Assembly (NCBI GenBank): GCA_964598355.1
Contig: CAZRBN010000006.1
Coordinates: 1-33,233, forward strand
Reading direction: 5' to 3'
Length of the DNA: 33,233 nucleotides
Origin: DASQJJ01 sp964598355
GTDB taxonomy: Bacteria; Patescibacteriota; Microgenomatia; Levybacterales; UBA12049
Part shown: one piece after another, positions 22,742-30,450 of the stretch
Layout of the letters: every line of letters starts with the position of its first letter
Position numbering within the stretch: position 1 is the stretch's first letter
Made by a program: the position numbers and the translations under genes
The notes under the pieces: model-generated
The model's input: only the letters and a program-made list of their open reading frames with translations
Told to the model about the DNA's origin: nothing
Database searches by the model: none

Positions 22742-23254
22742 ATGGCTATTGAAACAAAAAGTGGTAATATCATTCTCGATCTAGAGGGTCAATTAAAACC
22801 GCGAGAAACCTATACTGACTTTAGAACACCTATATTTGAAGCACTAGTCGGATGGGAACCTATTGTTACAAGGTTAGCCCCTGGAAACTATTTTGTTGTC
22901 TTTGAATCGACAAGAAAACAATCAGCAATGAATGGTAGTTTAATAGAAAAAAAACTGGAAGAAGCAGATGCACAAGCGTATAGAGAAGTGAGCCAAATGC
23001 CTGGTTTTAGAGGTTATTATAGAGGTCAATTGGACATAAAAACTCGCAAATGTAGATCCTTTTGTGTATGGGAAAATGAAGAAAGTGCAAGAGCAAGTGG
23101 CAAACAACCTAAACACCAAGAAGCTATACGATTGACAAATGGGGCTTATGAGCAGTATGACGTAAAACGATACGTTGTTATAGGTGTAAAAGGCTCTCTG
23201 CGTTTTGAGCAAGTATTTCCCAGAAGAGACCAAACAACAATGAAAGCTAATTAA
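22742..23254 (+). CDS. ABM-like (dimeric alpha/beta-barrel) protein
   Basis: 170 aa from ATG 22742, one base after the previous stop, with GGAGAGAT as SD. The C-terminal half resembles antibiotic-biosynthesis-monooxygenase-like ferredoxin-fold proteins: AQAYREVSQMPGFRGYYRGQ, LDIKTRKCRSFCVWENEESA, KHQEAIRLTNGAYEQYDVKR. The N-terminal 60 residues include FRTPIFEALVGWEPIV. Members include cofactor-free monooxygenases and heme-degrading IsdG-like enzymes, and some are structural only. Which applies here is unknown. In the operon it could handle a by-product of the oxidase, but that is speculation. Confidence 0.6.
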   Translation: MAIETKSGNIILDLEGQLKPRETYTDFRTPIFEALVGWEPIVTRLAPGNYFVVFESTRKQSAMNGSLIEKKLEEADAQAYREVSQMPGFRGYYRGQLDIKTRKCRSFCVWENEESARASGKQPKHQEAIRLTNGAYEQYDVKRYVVIGVKGSLRFEQVFPRRDQTTMKAN

Positions 23255-24519
23255 TGAAAAATATGAGAAATTCTGATACTATTACAGGTATGAATACTAT
23301 GAAAGTACAAAATTTAAAAGGCTTTCGGGATTTCATTGGAGTGGAAGCCCGAAAAAGAGACTATGTAAAAAACACGTTGAGAAATGTGTTTGAGTCCTAT
23401 GGTTTTGAGCCTTTAGAAACACCTGTTCTTGAGTACGAAGAAATTCTCACAGGAAAATATGGTGAAGAGGGCGATAAATTAATGTATCGCTTTGAAGATA
23501 ATGGCGGACGAAAAGTTGCCATGAGATACGACCAGACCGTCCCAACAGCACGAGCTGTAGCTCAGTATCAAGCCAATCTCCCTATCCCCTTCAAAAGATA
23601 CCAAATGCAAAATGTCTATCGAGCTGATAATACACAAAGAGGACGATATCGTGAATTTTTGCAATGCGATATTGATACTATCGGAGTTAATTCGGCATTG
23701 TCTGATGCTGAAATTATTGCAGCTGTCATTGACGGATATAAAGCATTAGGATTTAAAAAAATTACTGTACTACTGAATGATAGGACAGTTTTTGAAGGAC
23801 TTGACGCAGCAGCAATTGCAACCATTGATAAATTGAAAAAAATTGGAGAAGATGGTGTCGTTGAAGAGCTTGTTGCTCGAGGAGTAAGTAAAAGTACGCA
23901 AGAAGCAAAAAATCTTCTGCAATCCACTATGGATGCCAAACCAACTGAAAGATTACAAGAAATTATTAGATTGTTGGATTCTTTGGGTATTGATAATTAT
24001 GTGTTCTCCCCTACTCTTGCACGAGGACTTGACTATTATACAGGACTTATTTTTGAAGTAGAAATTCCTGAATACCCCGTAGGATCTGTATGCGGCGGCG
24101 GACGTTATGACAATCTTATCGGTATGTTTGCCGGTAGGCAAATCCCAGCTGTCGGATGTGCATTCGGATTTGATAGGACACTTGAAGCAATGGAAGAGCT
24201 AAATCTATTCCCTGAAGAACTTGCGAATGCTTCAGCAAAAGTCTTAGTGAGCGTTTTTGAGAAAGACTTAGAACAAAAGTCTTTAGAAATTAGTTCTCGA
24301 CTACGCTCGAACAATATTAATACAGAGATGTATCTGGGAGAAGTTAAAGATAAAAATCCTTTGGAAAAACAGTTGAAATATGCAGACAGCAAAGGCATTC
24401 CGTATGTTGTTATTCTAGGACCAGAGGAAGTGGAAAAAAACATGATTACTGTAAAAAATTTACAGGAAAGATCCCAAAAGCAAATGACTGTTGACGAACT
24501 CATATCATTCCTTCGATAA
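23254..24519 (+). CDS. hisS: Histidyl-tRNA synthetase
   Basis: Class II aminoacyl-tRNA synthetase that charges tRNA-His. The core starts MKVQNLKGFRDFIG at ATG 23299; three earlier in-frame ATGs are 23254 (TAATG overlap with the ABM-like gene), 23263 and 23290. Motif 1 is near LETPVLEYEEI. Motif 2 is MQNVYRADNTQRGRYREFLQ with its conserved Arg. Histidine signature HisA is seen as LARGLDYYTG and HisB as SVCGGGRYDNL. Motif 3 is GCAFGFDRTLEAM. The C-terminal anticodon-binding domain begins near KVLVSVFEKDLE and is complete. It is the fourth gene of the flavoprotein-methyltransferase operon, so its expression may depend on the same leader unless an internal promoter exists. Confidence 0.97.
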   Translation: MKNMRNSDTITGMNTMKVQNLKGFRDFIGVEARKRDYVKNTLRNVFESYGFEPLETPVLEYEEILTGKYGEEGDKLMYRFEDNGGRKVAMRYDQTVPTARAVAQYQANLPIPFKRYQMQNVYRADNTQRGRYREFLQCDIDTIGVNSALSDAEIIAAVIDGYKALGFKKITVLLNDRTVFEGLDAAAIATIDKLKKIGEDGVVEELVARGVSKSTQEAKNLLQSTMDAKPTERLQEIIRLLDSLGIDNYVFSPTLARGLDYYTGLIFEVEIPEYPVGSVCGGGRYDNLIGMFAGRQIPAVGCAFGFDRTLEAMEELNLFPEELANASAKVLVSVFEKDLEQKSLEISSRLRSNNINTEMYLGEVKDKNPLEKQLKYADSKGIPYVVILGPEEVEKNMITVKNLQERSQKQMTVDELISFLR

Positions 24520-24576
24520 TAGTAATTGTCCCATTGCTTCATTACCCATTGCCATTACCAATGAAACAATGCACGT

Positions 24577-25488
24577 ATGCGTTTCCCTAAAGTTACTCTG
24601 GCCATCATGGGTCTTATCGTAGCCAATATTATTTGGGGTGGAGGACCTCCAATCTTTAAATGGGCATTTGAAAATGTCCATACCTTTACCCTCGCATTCT
24701 TACGATATTTTATCCCTGTTGTTATCATGATAGTTGCATTCCCCACCTATCTTGGTATTGCTAAAAAAGATCTCCTGGCCATTGTTACTTCAAGTATTTT
24801 TGGGATTACTATCAATATTGGATTTTATTTTGTTGCAATTCACTACACCGCTAGCATAAATGCATCCATTATCGCCTGTGCCGGGCCTGCATTTCTTATT
24901 ATCCTGTCTATGATTTTTTTGAGGGAAAGACCAACACGAAAGATGCTTCTCGGAAATGTGCTTGGACTGACAGGAGTCTTGTTAATTGTATTAGAATCTG
25001 GTGGAGGAGGTTCTATGAAATCCTCACTGTTTGGTAATTTTCTTCTCGTCATATCAACACTAGGTGCTGTTATTAATACAATCATTGCAAAAGAAATAGT
25101 GAAAAAATATCACCCAATAACCGTAACTTTTTGGACATTTCTTATTGGCTCAATCACCTTTTATCCTCTGCTTTTACAAGAAAGTATGCAATATGGCTTC
25201 TTGACCAACCTTAATTTCCAAGGAATTTCTGGCATTCTTTTCGGAGCTTTTCTTTGCTCATTTCTTGCTTGGTTTATTTTTTTCTGGGCACTGAAATATA
25301 TCAGTGCTTCAGACACCACTATTTTTTCCTATGTCGCACCTGTTGTTACCGTATTGGTAGCAATTCCGCTTGTCCATGAGACTCCTAATATTTTCTTCAT
25401 TTTTGGCTCCCTTTTGGTCTTTGCAGGTATGTATGTTGCTGAAAATCACAAATCCCATCCCCACGTGCACCACCTCTATAAGCGTTAG
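24577..25488 (+). CDS. EamA-family (drug/metabolite) permease
   Basis: 303 aa with about ten hydrophobic segments, arranged as two EamA repeats. The first starts with LAIMGLIVANIIWGGGPPIF and FTLAFLRYFIPVVIM; the second has LFGNFLLVISTLGAVINTII, then the typical LKYISASDTTIFSYVAPVVTVL segment, then PLVHETPNIFFIFGSLLVFAGM. EamA proteins export amino acids, metabolites or drugs. The substrate is not predictable. A His-rich C-terminus (NHKSHPHVHHLYKR) follows the last helix. It is separated from hisS by 57 bp with no clear promoter, so it may belong to the same transcript. Confidence 0.9.
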   Translation: MRFPKVTLAIMGLIVANIIWGGGPPIFKWAFENVHTFTLAFLRYFIPVVIMIVAFPTYLGIAKKDLLAIVTSSIFGITINIGFYFVAIHYTASINASIIACAGPAFLIILSMIFLRERPTRKMLLGNVLGLTGVLLIVLESGGGGSMKSSLFGNFLLVISTLGAVINTIIAKEIVKKYHPITVTFWTFLIGSITFYPLLLQESMQYGFLTNLNFQGISGILFGAFLCSFLAWFIFFWALKYISASDTTIFSYVAPVVTVLVAIPLVHETPNIFFIFGSLLVFAGMYVAENHKSHPHVHHLYKR

Positions 25489-25554
25489 CCATCACGTGCA
25501 AGACATAAAAAAAGATTCTAAAACATCGTATTTCACCTCCTTAACGGTTAACGG

Positions 25555-25583
25555 TTGACCCTTTCCCCTATAATTGATATAAT
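25555..25583 (+). promoter_or_regulatory. rpmE promoter
   Basis: TTGACC (25555-25560), exactly 17 bp, extended TGA-TATAAT (25575-25583). ATG 25593 follows 9 nt later, so the leader would be 2 or 3 nt. This is one of the best promoters in the window. Confidence 0.75.
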
Positions 25584-25592
25584 AAAGTCATT

Positions 25593-25892
25593 ATGAAGGC
25601 AAATATTCATCCACAATATTTTCAGGCTACTGTCACATGTGCTGCCTGTGGGACAAAATTCAGTCTTGGATCTACCCAGGAAACTATTCATGTTGAGCTT
25701 TGCAGTAATTGCCACCCATTCTATACAGGCGAGCAGAGATTTGTTGATAGTGCTTCAAGAATTAGTAGTTTTGAAGAAAAAATCAAAAAACAAAAAGAAT
25801 TTGCAGCTAAAATTACTGCCAAAAAAGAAGAAAAAGCAAGAAAAGATAATGCTCCAAAATCTCTCGCAGAAATGCTCGCAGCCATTAAATAG
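25593..25892 (+). CDS. rpmE: 50S ribosomal protein bL31
   Basis: Large-subunit protein at the inter-subunit bridge. It begins MKANIHPQYFQATVTCAACG, as all L31 do, and has the C+ zinc site Cys16-Cys19 and Cys37-Cys40 (TCAACG, LCSNCHP) followed by FYTGEQRFVDSASRISSFEEK. At 99 aa it is longer than the usual 66-75 aa because of a Lys/Glu-rich C-terminal extension (residues 65-99, AKITAKKEEKARK), which probably lies on rRNA. Gene order rpmE-prfA is a frequent bacterial arrangement. Strong promoter, no SD. Confidence 0.96.
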   Translation: MKANIHPQYFQATVTCAACGTKFSLGSTQETIHVELCSNCHPFYTGEQRFVDSASRISSFEEKIKKQKEFAAKITAKKEEKARKDNAPKSLAEMLAAIK

Positions 25893-25909
25893 CAGTCCTT
25901 TCCCCTGTC

Positions 25910-25928
25910 ATTCTGGCTTGTCCAGAAT
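25910..25928. repeat. REP-like palindrome
   Basis: ATTCTGG-CTTGT-CCAGAAT, a 7-bp perfect stem 18 bp after the rpmE stop, preceded by TGTC. The form (GTCATTC...GAATC) resembles dispersed palindromic elements found between genes in many bacteria. Only one copy is seen here, so it may just be a 3'-end hairpin. Confidence 0.4.
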
Positions 25929-25985
25929 CTCTCTATGAATACCTATTTCATATTCAAAAACCAAATTGTTACATTGCAACAATGA

Positions 25986-25991
25986 TATAAT
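25986..25991 (+). promoter_or_regulatory. prfA extended -10 box, leaderless arrangement
   Basis: TGA-TATAAT (25983-25991), ATG 25998 six nt after. No good -35, as expected for an extended -10 promoter. Confidence 0.6.
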
Positions 25992-25997
25992 ACACGT

Positions 25998-26906
25998 ATG
26001 GAAGACTATCGATTCGTACAAATTGCAGAGTTAGAAAGAAAAATTGAAGAAACCAAATTACTGTTGGGAGAGCCTGATATGGCTGAAATGGCGCAAGAAG
26101 AAATTACCCGTCTGGAAGAAGAAAAAAAGATCATTGAAGATACGATGAAGCCAGAAGAAGACAATGGTGAGTCTCTCAACGAACGCAATGTTATTCTTGA
26201 AACCAATGGTGCTGCAGGAGGAGAAGAAGCCAAATTATGGGCAGATGAGCTTTTGCGAATGTATGTCCGGTACGCACAATTAAAAGGTTTTAAAATCGAA
26301 GAGCTTGATGAGAATGTTATAAAAATTATTGGATATGGTGCATTCGGAATTTTCAAATATGAAGCAGGCGTCCATAGAGTCCAAAGAATCCCAGAAACAG
26401 AAAAGCGCGGTCGCGTCCATACCTCTACTGCTACAGTCTACGCATTACCAGAACTTGAAGATATTGACCTCTATATTAGCCCAGACGATGTAGAATTTGA
26501 AGCATTCAGAGCTGGTGGACATGGCGGACAGAATGTGAATAAAGTCAGTACTGCGGTCAGACTCAAACACAAACCAACAGGTATTGTCGTTGTCTGTAGG
26601 ACAGAGCGTTTCCAGGGACAAAATCGTGAAATTGCTATGGAAATGCTTCGTGCAAAGTTATGGGAGCTTGAATTGGAAAAAAGAAATGAAGAAGTTGGAT
26701 CCCTCCGCTCTACTCAGGTTGGAAAAGGTATGAGAAATGAAAAAATCAAAACCTACAATTTTCCTCAAGATAGAGTTACTGACCACCGACTAGGAGAATC
26801 CTTCCATAATTTACCAAAACTCATGGAGGGAGAAATTGATGATATGCTAGCAGCCGAGCAAAAATTAGAAACCCAAGACTCCCTCTCCCCTAGTGAAGAA
26901 GAATAA
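25998..26906 (+). CDS. prfA: Peptide chain release factor 1 (short form)
   Basis: Recognises UAA/UAG and triggers peptide release. The GGQ loop is intact (RAGGHGGQNVNKVSTAVRLK). The codon-recognition tripeptide is PET (VQRIPETEKRGRVHTSTATVY) where RF1 typically has PxT (PAT, PVT), whereas RF2 would have SPF, so it is RF1. At 302 aa it is about 55 residues shorter than E. coli RF1, the loss being in the N-terminal helical domain 1; the rest is complete. Leaderless arrangement with an extended -10. Downstream it is followed after 47 bp by the phosphodiester glycosidase gene. Confidence 0.96.
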   Translation: MEDYRFVQIAELERKIEETKLLLGEPDMAEMAQEEITRLEEEKKIIEDTMKPEEDNGESLNERNVILETNGAAGGEEAKLWADELLRMYVRYAQLKGFKIEELDENVIKIIGYGAFGIFKYEAGVHRVQRIPETEKRGRVHTSTATVYALPELEDIDLYISPDDVEFEAFRAGGHGGQNVNKVSTAVRLKHKPTGIVVVCRTERFQGQNREIAMEMLRAKLWELELEKRNEEVGSLRSTQVGKGMRNEKIKTYNFPQDRVTDHRLGESFHNLPKLMEGEIDDMLAAEQKLETQDSLSPSEEE

Positions 26907-26953
26907 AGCTATATTCCTTTGCATTTTTAAAAAATCTTTGTAACAATGAGTAT

Positions 26954-28174
26954 ATGATTGGAGCAACTATTGTTATCTCTCTCAAAACAAAAACCTTTCA
27001 TTTTTTCCACCAACATCAAACTCTGCTTACCTCTGAAGTGTTAGTGGCCATGGGAGTTGTTGCCATACTCACAACAAGTGTCCTAGGAATATTTTTTCTT
27101 TCTCAGAAAAACCAAACATCCTTAATACAGCATACACTTGACCAAACAAAAAAAGAATTCATAGCACTGAAAAATCAGGATCAATATAAAAGAAATAATG
27201 AGTTACAAGCAACGATAAAAGCAATTGAAGATACCTACACAAAGTCTGTTAAAACGTACACAAGCTTACTTGATCTTAAAACCCAGACAAAAGATACCTC
27301 AGCCTTTGATACACAATTTGCCAATATTCTTACTCTTTTGTCCCAAAGAAATTACTCTTCTGCTTCAGCCATACTCGACCAACTAAGCAAAGATATTACA
27401 GCTGAGCAAACCAAACTTGCTGCAGCCGCCATTCCTGCAACACCGAACGCCCAAAATGCACCAGCAAACAATACTCCACCTGGTAGCGGATACAGTCGCC
27501 AAACAGTTGTTGCAGACACTGGTACGTTTGTTGTTGATATTATTGCCGCAGACTTAAATTCCACTCGTGTTATTGTTGATACAGCATCCGATGGTGATTG
27601 TAGTAATAATTGTCCTGTCTTGCCACTTGGGACATATGTAGCACGCAGTGGAGCTTATGCAGGTATTAATGGGACTTTTTTCTGTCCTCCTGAATATCCA
27701 CAATGTGCTGGGAAAACAAATTCATTTGATACGCTGCTTATGAATAAAAATAAGCACTACTTTAACTCGGCGAATAATGTCTATTCTACTGTGCCTTTAG
27801 TATACTTTACTGGTAACCAAATGGGAGTAAGAGGCCACTCATCAGATTGGGGTCGGGATACAGGTGTTGATAGTGTTATTGCCATGCAACCACTTCTTGT
27901 TGCAGGAGGAAATGTAGTTTACGGAGATAGTAGTGATACAAAATTTACCAATAAAGGCACACGAACTTTTATCGCTCATAAAGGAAGTACTGTCTATATT
28001 GGCGTTATGTATAATGCAAATATGACTGACAATGCTCATGTCATGAAGGCCATGAGCATGGATGATGCGCTCAATTTGGATGAAGGCGGTTCAACAGCGC
28101 TCATGTTGAATGGTAGTTATATTGCAGGTCCTGGAAGAAATATTCCCAATGCAGTACTTTTTGTGAGAAAATAA
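26954..28174 (+). CDS. Membrane-anchored phosphodiester glycosidase-family protein
   Basis: 406 aa. A hydrophobic helix near residues 29-50 (VLVAMGVVAILTTSVLGIFF) anchors it. Residues 58-150 form a coiled coil (DQTKKEFIALKNQDQYKRNN). After a Pro/Ala linker (about 160-178, ATPNAQNAPANNTPPGSG) comes the PF09992 domain (NAGPA-like): TFVVDIIAADLNSTRVIVDT, GAYAGINGTFFCPPE, the VIAMQPLLVAGG segment and the hallmark DDALNLDEGGSTALMLNGS. In animals the family uncovers mannose-6-phosphate; in bacteria it acts on cell-surface glycans or phosphodiesters, mostly uncharacterised. The predicted site is extracytoplasmic. AT-rich leader ends close to the ATG. Confidence 0.85.
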   Translation: MIGATIVISLKTKTFHFFHQHQTLLTSEVLVAMGVVAILTTSVLGIFFLSQKNQTSLIQHTLDQTKKEFIALKNQDQYKRNNELQATIKAIEDTYTKSVKTYTSLLDLKTQTKDTSAFDTQFANILTLLSQRNYSSASAILDQLSKDITAEQTKLAAAAIPATPNAQNAPANNTPPGSGYSRQTVVADTGTFVVDIIAADLNSTRVIVDTASDGDCSNNCPVLPLGTYVARSGAYAGINGTFFCPPEYPQCAGKTNSFDTLLMNKNKHYFNSANNVYSTVPLVYFTGNQMGVRGHSSDWGRDTGVDSVIAMQPLLVAGGNVVYGDSSDTKFTNKGTRTFIAHKGSTVYIGVMYNANMTDNAHVMKAMSMDDALNLDEGGSTALMLNGSYIAGPGRNIPNAVLFVRK

Positions 28175-28211
28175 CAGTATTAAAACTCCTCTACTCATTC
28201 TCAACGAACTC

Positions 28212-28586
28212 TTAGAGAGATTTCATGTGGTTAAAAAACCATAAAATCCCAATACCGAGGATTAAGGAGATAATAGAATAATTCACAAGAGGGGTTGCAT
28301 CAAAAATACCGGATAATCCTCTCCACACCAAAACAACTCCTGCTGTCACAATGAGAGGAAAAAGAAATTGATGTTTCTTCGTTCTGACAATAAATGAGCT
28401 TTGGATATTCGTTACTTTTTCAACGTCTTTTTCCACCTGCTCACCTTGTTTTTCTTCAACGCTAACCTGATCCAAAATTACTTCTTGTTTTTGTGCCAGC
28501 TCTTTTTGTTGGTCAATAACTGTTTCAACTTTATCCAAAAGCTGATCAACTTTATCTTTTACTTCTTTTGCTGCAGGAGTATCCAT
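28212..28586 (-). CDS. Small coiled-coil membrane protein, 124 aa, unknown
   Basis: Residues 1-62 are a charged Lys/Glu/Gln coiled coil (AKEVKDKVDQLLDKVETV, then KQGEQVEKDVEKV). Two hydrophobic segments follow: FLFPLIVTAGVVLVWRG (about 75-91) and LVNYSIISLILGIGILWFF (about 101-119). There is no cleavable signal; the coil probably lies in the cytoplasm. I do not recognise the family. It is transcribed minus, convergent with the glycosidase gene, and TATTAT ends 6 nt before its ATG, so it is likely leaderless. Confidence 0.65.
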   Translation of the reverse strand: MDTPAAKEVKDKVDQLLDKVETVIDQQKELAQKQEVILDQVSVEEKQGEQVEKDVEKVTNIQSSFIVRTKKHQFLFPLIVTAGVVLVWRGLSGIFDATPLVNYSIISLILGIGILWFFNHMKSL

Positions 28587-28669
28587 TCTTATATAATACT
28601 ATTAATACTACTAATTTAGAATATGACAAATTTCAAATGAATGATATAGGATAGTCTTGCAAAGCAAAA

Positions 28670-29386
28670 TTATCGGTAGTCGCTGTATTTTTGGGTTGAA
28701 GGACGATGAAGTATAACTTCAGAAATAAAGTTAGCAGTATACTTCAAACCAATTCGTAACCACCCTTCAGCTTCCATACGTCGTCCTGAACTCGTAACAA
28801 GAGATTTTCTCAAGAATTTTACTTTTCCTACTCGATGTAGCCGTCTGGCAATATCGGTATCCTCTCCGTAAAACTCTATTGTTGCATCAAATCCTCCAAT
28901 TTTCATGAGAACACTTCGCCGGGCAACGAAATTTGCTCCCAAAACCATATACTTCATAAGCAGCATATAGGTAGGATATGCGAGTAAATTCCAGTAAGAC
29001 CAGACTAATACCCTTTTCCATTTTGAAACATCATAGAGACTATATGGAGCAGAAAGGCACACAAGGCGAGGATTTTTTTCAAATTCTTTTTTGACTTTAT
29101 GGAGCCATGAATCTTTCACTTGTGTATCTGCATCAATATATGCAACTAAATCTCCCGTGGAGGCAAGCAGTCCAGCTTGTCTAGCACGAGTAAGACCTTT
29201 TCTTTTTTCCTTCACAACCCGCACGCCTTTGAATGATTTAGCAACTTCAGAAGTACGATCTGTGGAGGCATTATCGACAACAATTATTTCGTAAATATCA
29301 CTTCCTGCTTTATCGATAAGGCTTTGTAGACAGGCTTCTATATACTTTTCCTCGTTGAAGGCTGGGATAACAACAGAGAGTTTCAT
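28670..29386 (-). CDS. Family 2 glycosyltransferase
   Basis: 238 aa with the GT-A fold of GT2. It begins MKLSVVIPAFNEEKYIEACL, followed by IIVVDNASTDRTSEVA (nucleotide-binding region), AYIDADTQVKD (DxD metal motif), then LVCLSAPYSLYD and the acceptor-side FYGEDTDIARRLHRVGKV, the ED motif common to this family. There is no C-terminal membrane segment, though a short hydrophobic WSYWNLLAYPTYMLLMK patch could touch the membrane. Likely builds a cell-surface polysaccharide or glycolipid; donor unknown. TATAAT with an extended TGA and a TTGACA at 15-bp spacing lie upstream. Confidence 0.9.
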   Translation of the reverse strand: MKLSVVIPAFNEEKYIEACLQSLIDKAGSDIYEIIVVDNASTDRTSEVAKSFKGVRVVKEKRKGLTRARQAGLLASTGDLVAYIDADTQVKDSWLHKVKKEFEKNPRLVCLSAPYSLYDVSKWKRVLVWSYWNLLAYPTYMLLMKYMVLGANFVARRSVLMKIGGFDATIEFYGEDTDIARRLHRVGKVKFLRKSLVTSSGRRMEAEGWLRIGLKYTANFISEVILHRPSTQKYSDYR

Positions 29387-29397
29387 AGAACGTTACA

Positions 29398-29424
29398 ATT
29401 ATATCATAGTGGATACGATGTCAA
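29398..29424 (-). promoter_or_regulatory. Promoter of the GT2 gene
   Basis: Minus strand TTGACA (29424-29419), 15-bp spacer, TGA-TATAAT (29406-29398), 11 nt before ATG 29386. Confidence 0.55.
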
Positions 29425-29445
29425 TCTGCTTTTCCCAATCAGCAC

Positions 29446-29473
29446 TAAAAAACCCGTTCAGAAACCTACGGAT
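29446..29473 (-). terminator. Likely murB terminator
   Basis: On the minus strand ATCCGT pairs with ACGGGT (six pairs, one G-U) around a 10-nt loop, followed by a run of Us (plus-strand A run 29447-29452). It lies 33-60 bp after the murB stop. Confidence 0.55.
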
Positions 29474-29505
29474 GGGATTAGTTGTTTACTCTCTCCGTAA
29501 TGCTT

Positions 29506-30393
29506 TCAAAATTCTCCTACAAAACTAATTTCTGGTTGCATGATGAGACCAAGTTGATCTCTCACTTGTCTCTCAACAAGCTCGATTAAATCCCGCACGT
29601 CTTTGGCAGTTGCTCCACCTTCATTGAGGATAAAATTAGCATGTTTTTCAGAAATTTTAGCCCCTCCAATTTGGTATCCTTTCAGTCCAACTTCTTGAAT
29701 AAGCCTTCCTGCTCCATGACTTTCAATTTTCTTAAAAATCGACCCTGCAGATTTCCAAACAGCCCCTTCCGGATGTTTTTCAGCCCGCCATGCAATATTA
29801 TTCTTTGCCACTGACTCTACTTCCTCAGGGGTTTTTTGAGACAAGGCAAAGGTTGCAGAAAGGACAATATCCCCTCTTTCGTGCAATGTACTGTAATCGT
29901 AGCCAAATTTGAAATATTCCACGCCTACTTCTTTCCGATCTCCTTCTTCACTCAATATTTCAGCCTTCACTAACACATCTGCGATATAGACTGTTTTACT
30001 CCTATCCGGAGAAAGAAAGTGAAGATTCTGCCATAGTGCTCCTCCAACTGTTGATGGAATACCTGCAAAATGCTCAATCCCAGAAAGCCCAAGAGCTTCT
30101 GTCTGATGAATAAGATCGGCGACCACTGCCCCAGATTCTGCAATAAGCTGTGAACCCTCAACTAAAGACTGCGAACTTTCGTTTTTGATAACCAGCCCTC
30201 TATAGCCTTTATCCCCAATTAAAATATTCGCTCCAGACCCTAAAAGAAAGAAGTCTCTCTGTTGTTTCTTTGCCCACATAACCGCTTCAACAAGCTCATC
30301 AATTGTTTGCACTTTGACAAAATAATCTGCAGGTCCACCGATATGAAAGGTTGTAAAGGGGGCAAGGAGAACACCTTTTTCTATATTGAGCAT
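29506..30393 (-). CDS. murB: UDP-N-acetylenolpyruvoylglucosamine reductase MurB
   Basis: Flavoenzyme that reduces UDP-GlcNAc-enolpyruvate to UDP-MurNAc, the second committed step of peptidoglycan synthesis. 295 aa. FAD-binding PCMH-type N-terminus: LAPFTTFHIGGPADYFVKV, FFLLGSGANILIGDKGYRGL, GLSGIEHFAGIPSTVGGALW. The C-terminal domain has KSAGSIFKKIE with the catalytic Ser, the AGRLIQEVGLKGYQIGGAKI stretch, HANFILNEGGATAKDV and the final Glu in PEISFVG. It is complete. GATAAT with an extended TGA ends 6 nt before ATG 30393, so the mRNA is likely leaderless. The cell thus makes peptidoglycan. Confidence 0.97.
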   Translation of the reverse strand: MLNIEKGVLLAPFTTFHIGGPADYFVKVQTIDELVEAVMWAKKQQRDFFLLGSGANILIGDKGYRGLVIKNESSQSLVEGSQLIAESGAVVADLIHQTEALGLSGIEHFAGIPSTVGGALWQNLHFLSPDRSKTVYIADVLVKAEILSEEGDRKEVGVEYFKFGYDYSTLHERGDIVLSATFALSQKTPEEVESVAKNNIAWRAEKHPEGAVWKSAGSIFKKIESHGAGRLIQEVGLKGYQIGGAKISEKHANFILNEGGATAKDVRDLIELVERQVRDQLGLIMQPEISFVGEF

Positions 30394-30399
30394 GAATAT

Positions 30400-30429
30400 A
30401 TTATCTCACAAAGCTAACTGCTTATCCAA
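30400..30429 (-). promoter_or_regulatory. murB promoter, leaderless arrangement
   Basis: Minus strand TTGGAT (30429-30424), 18 bp, TGA-GATAAT (30408-30400); the ATG at 30393 follows after 6 nt. Confidence 0.55.
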
Positions 30430-30450
30430 TTTACAAATTGACCATTTGCT

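Noticed and set aside
24105..24542. 145-codon minus-strand frame over the end of hisS
   Set aside because: Antisense shadow of a well-conserved gene.
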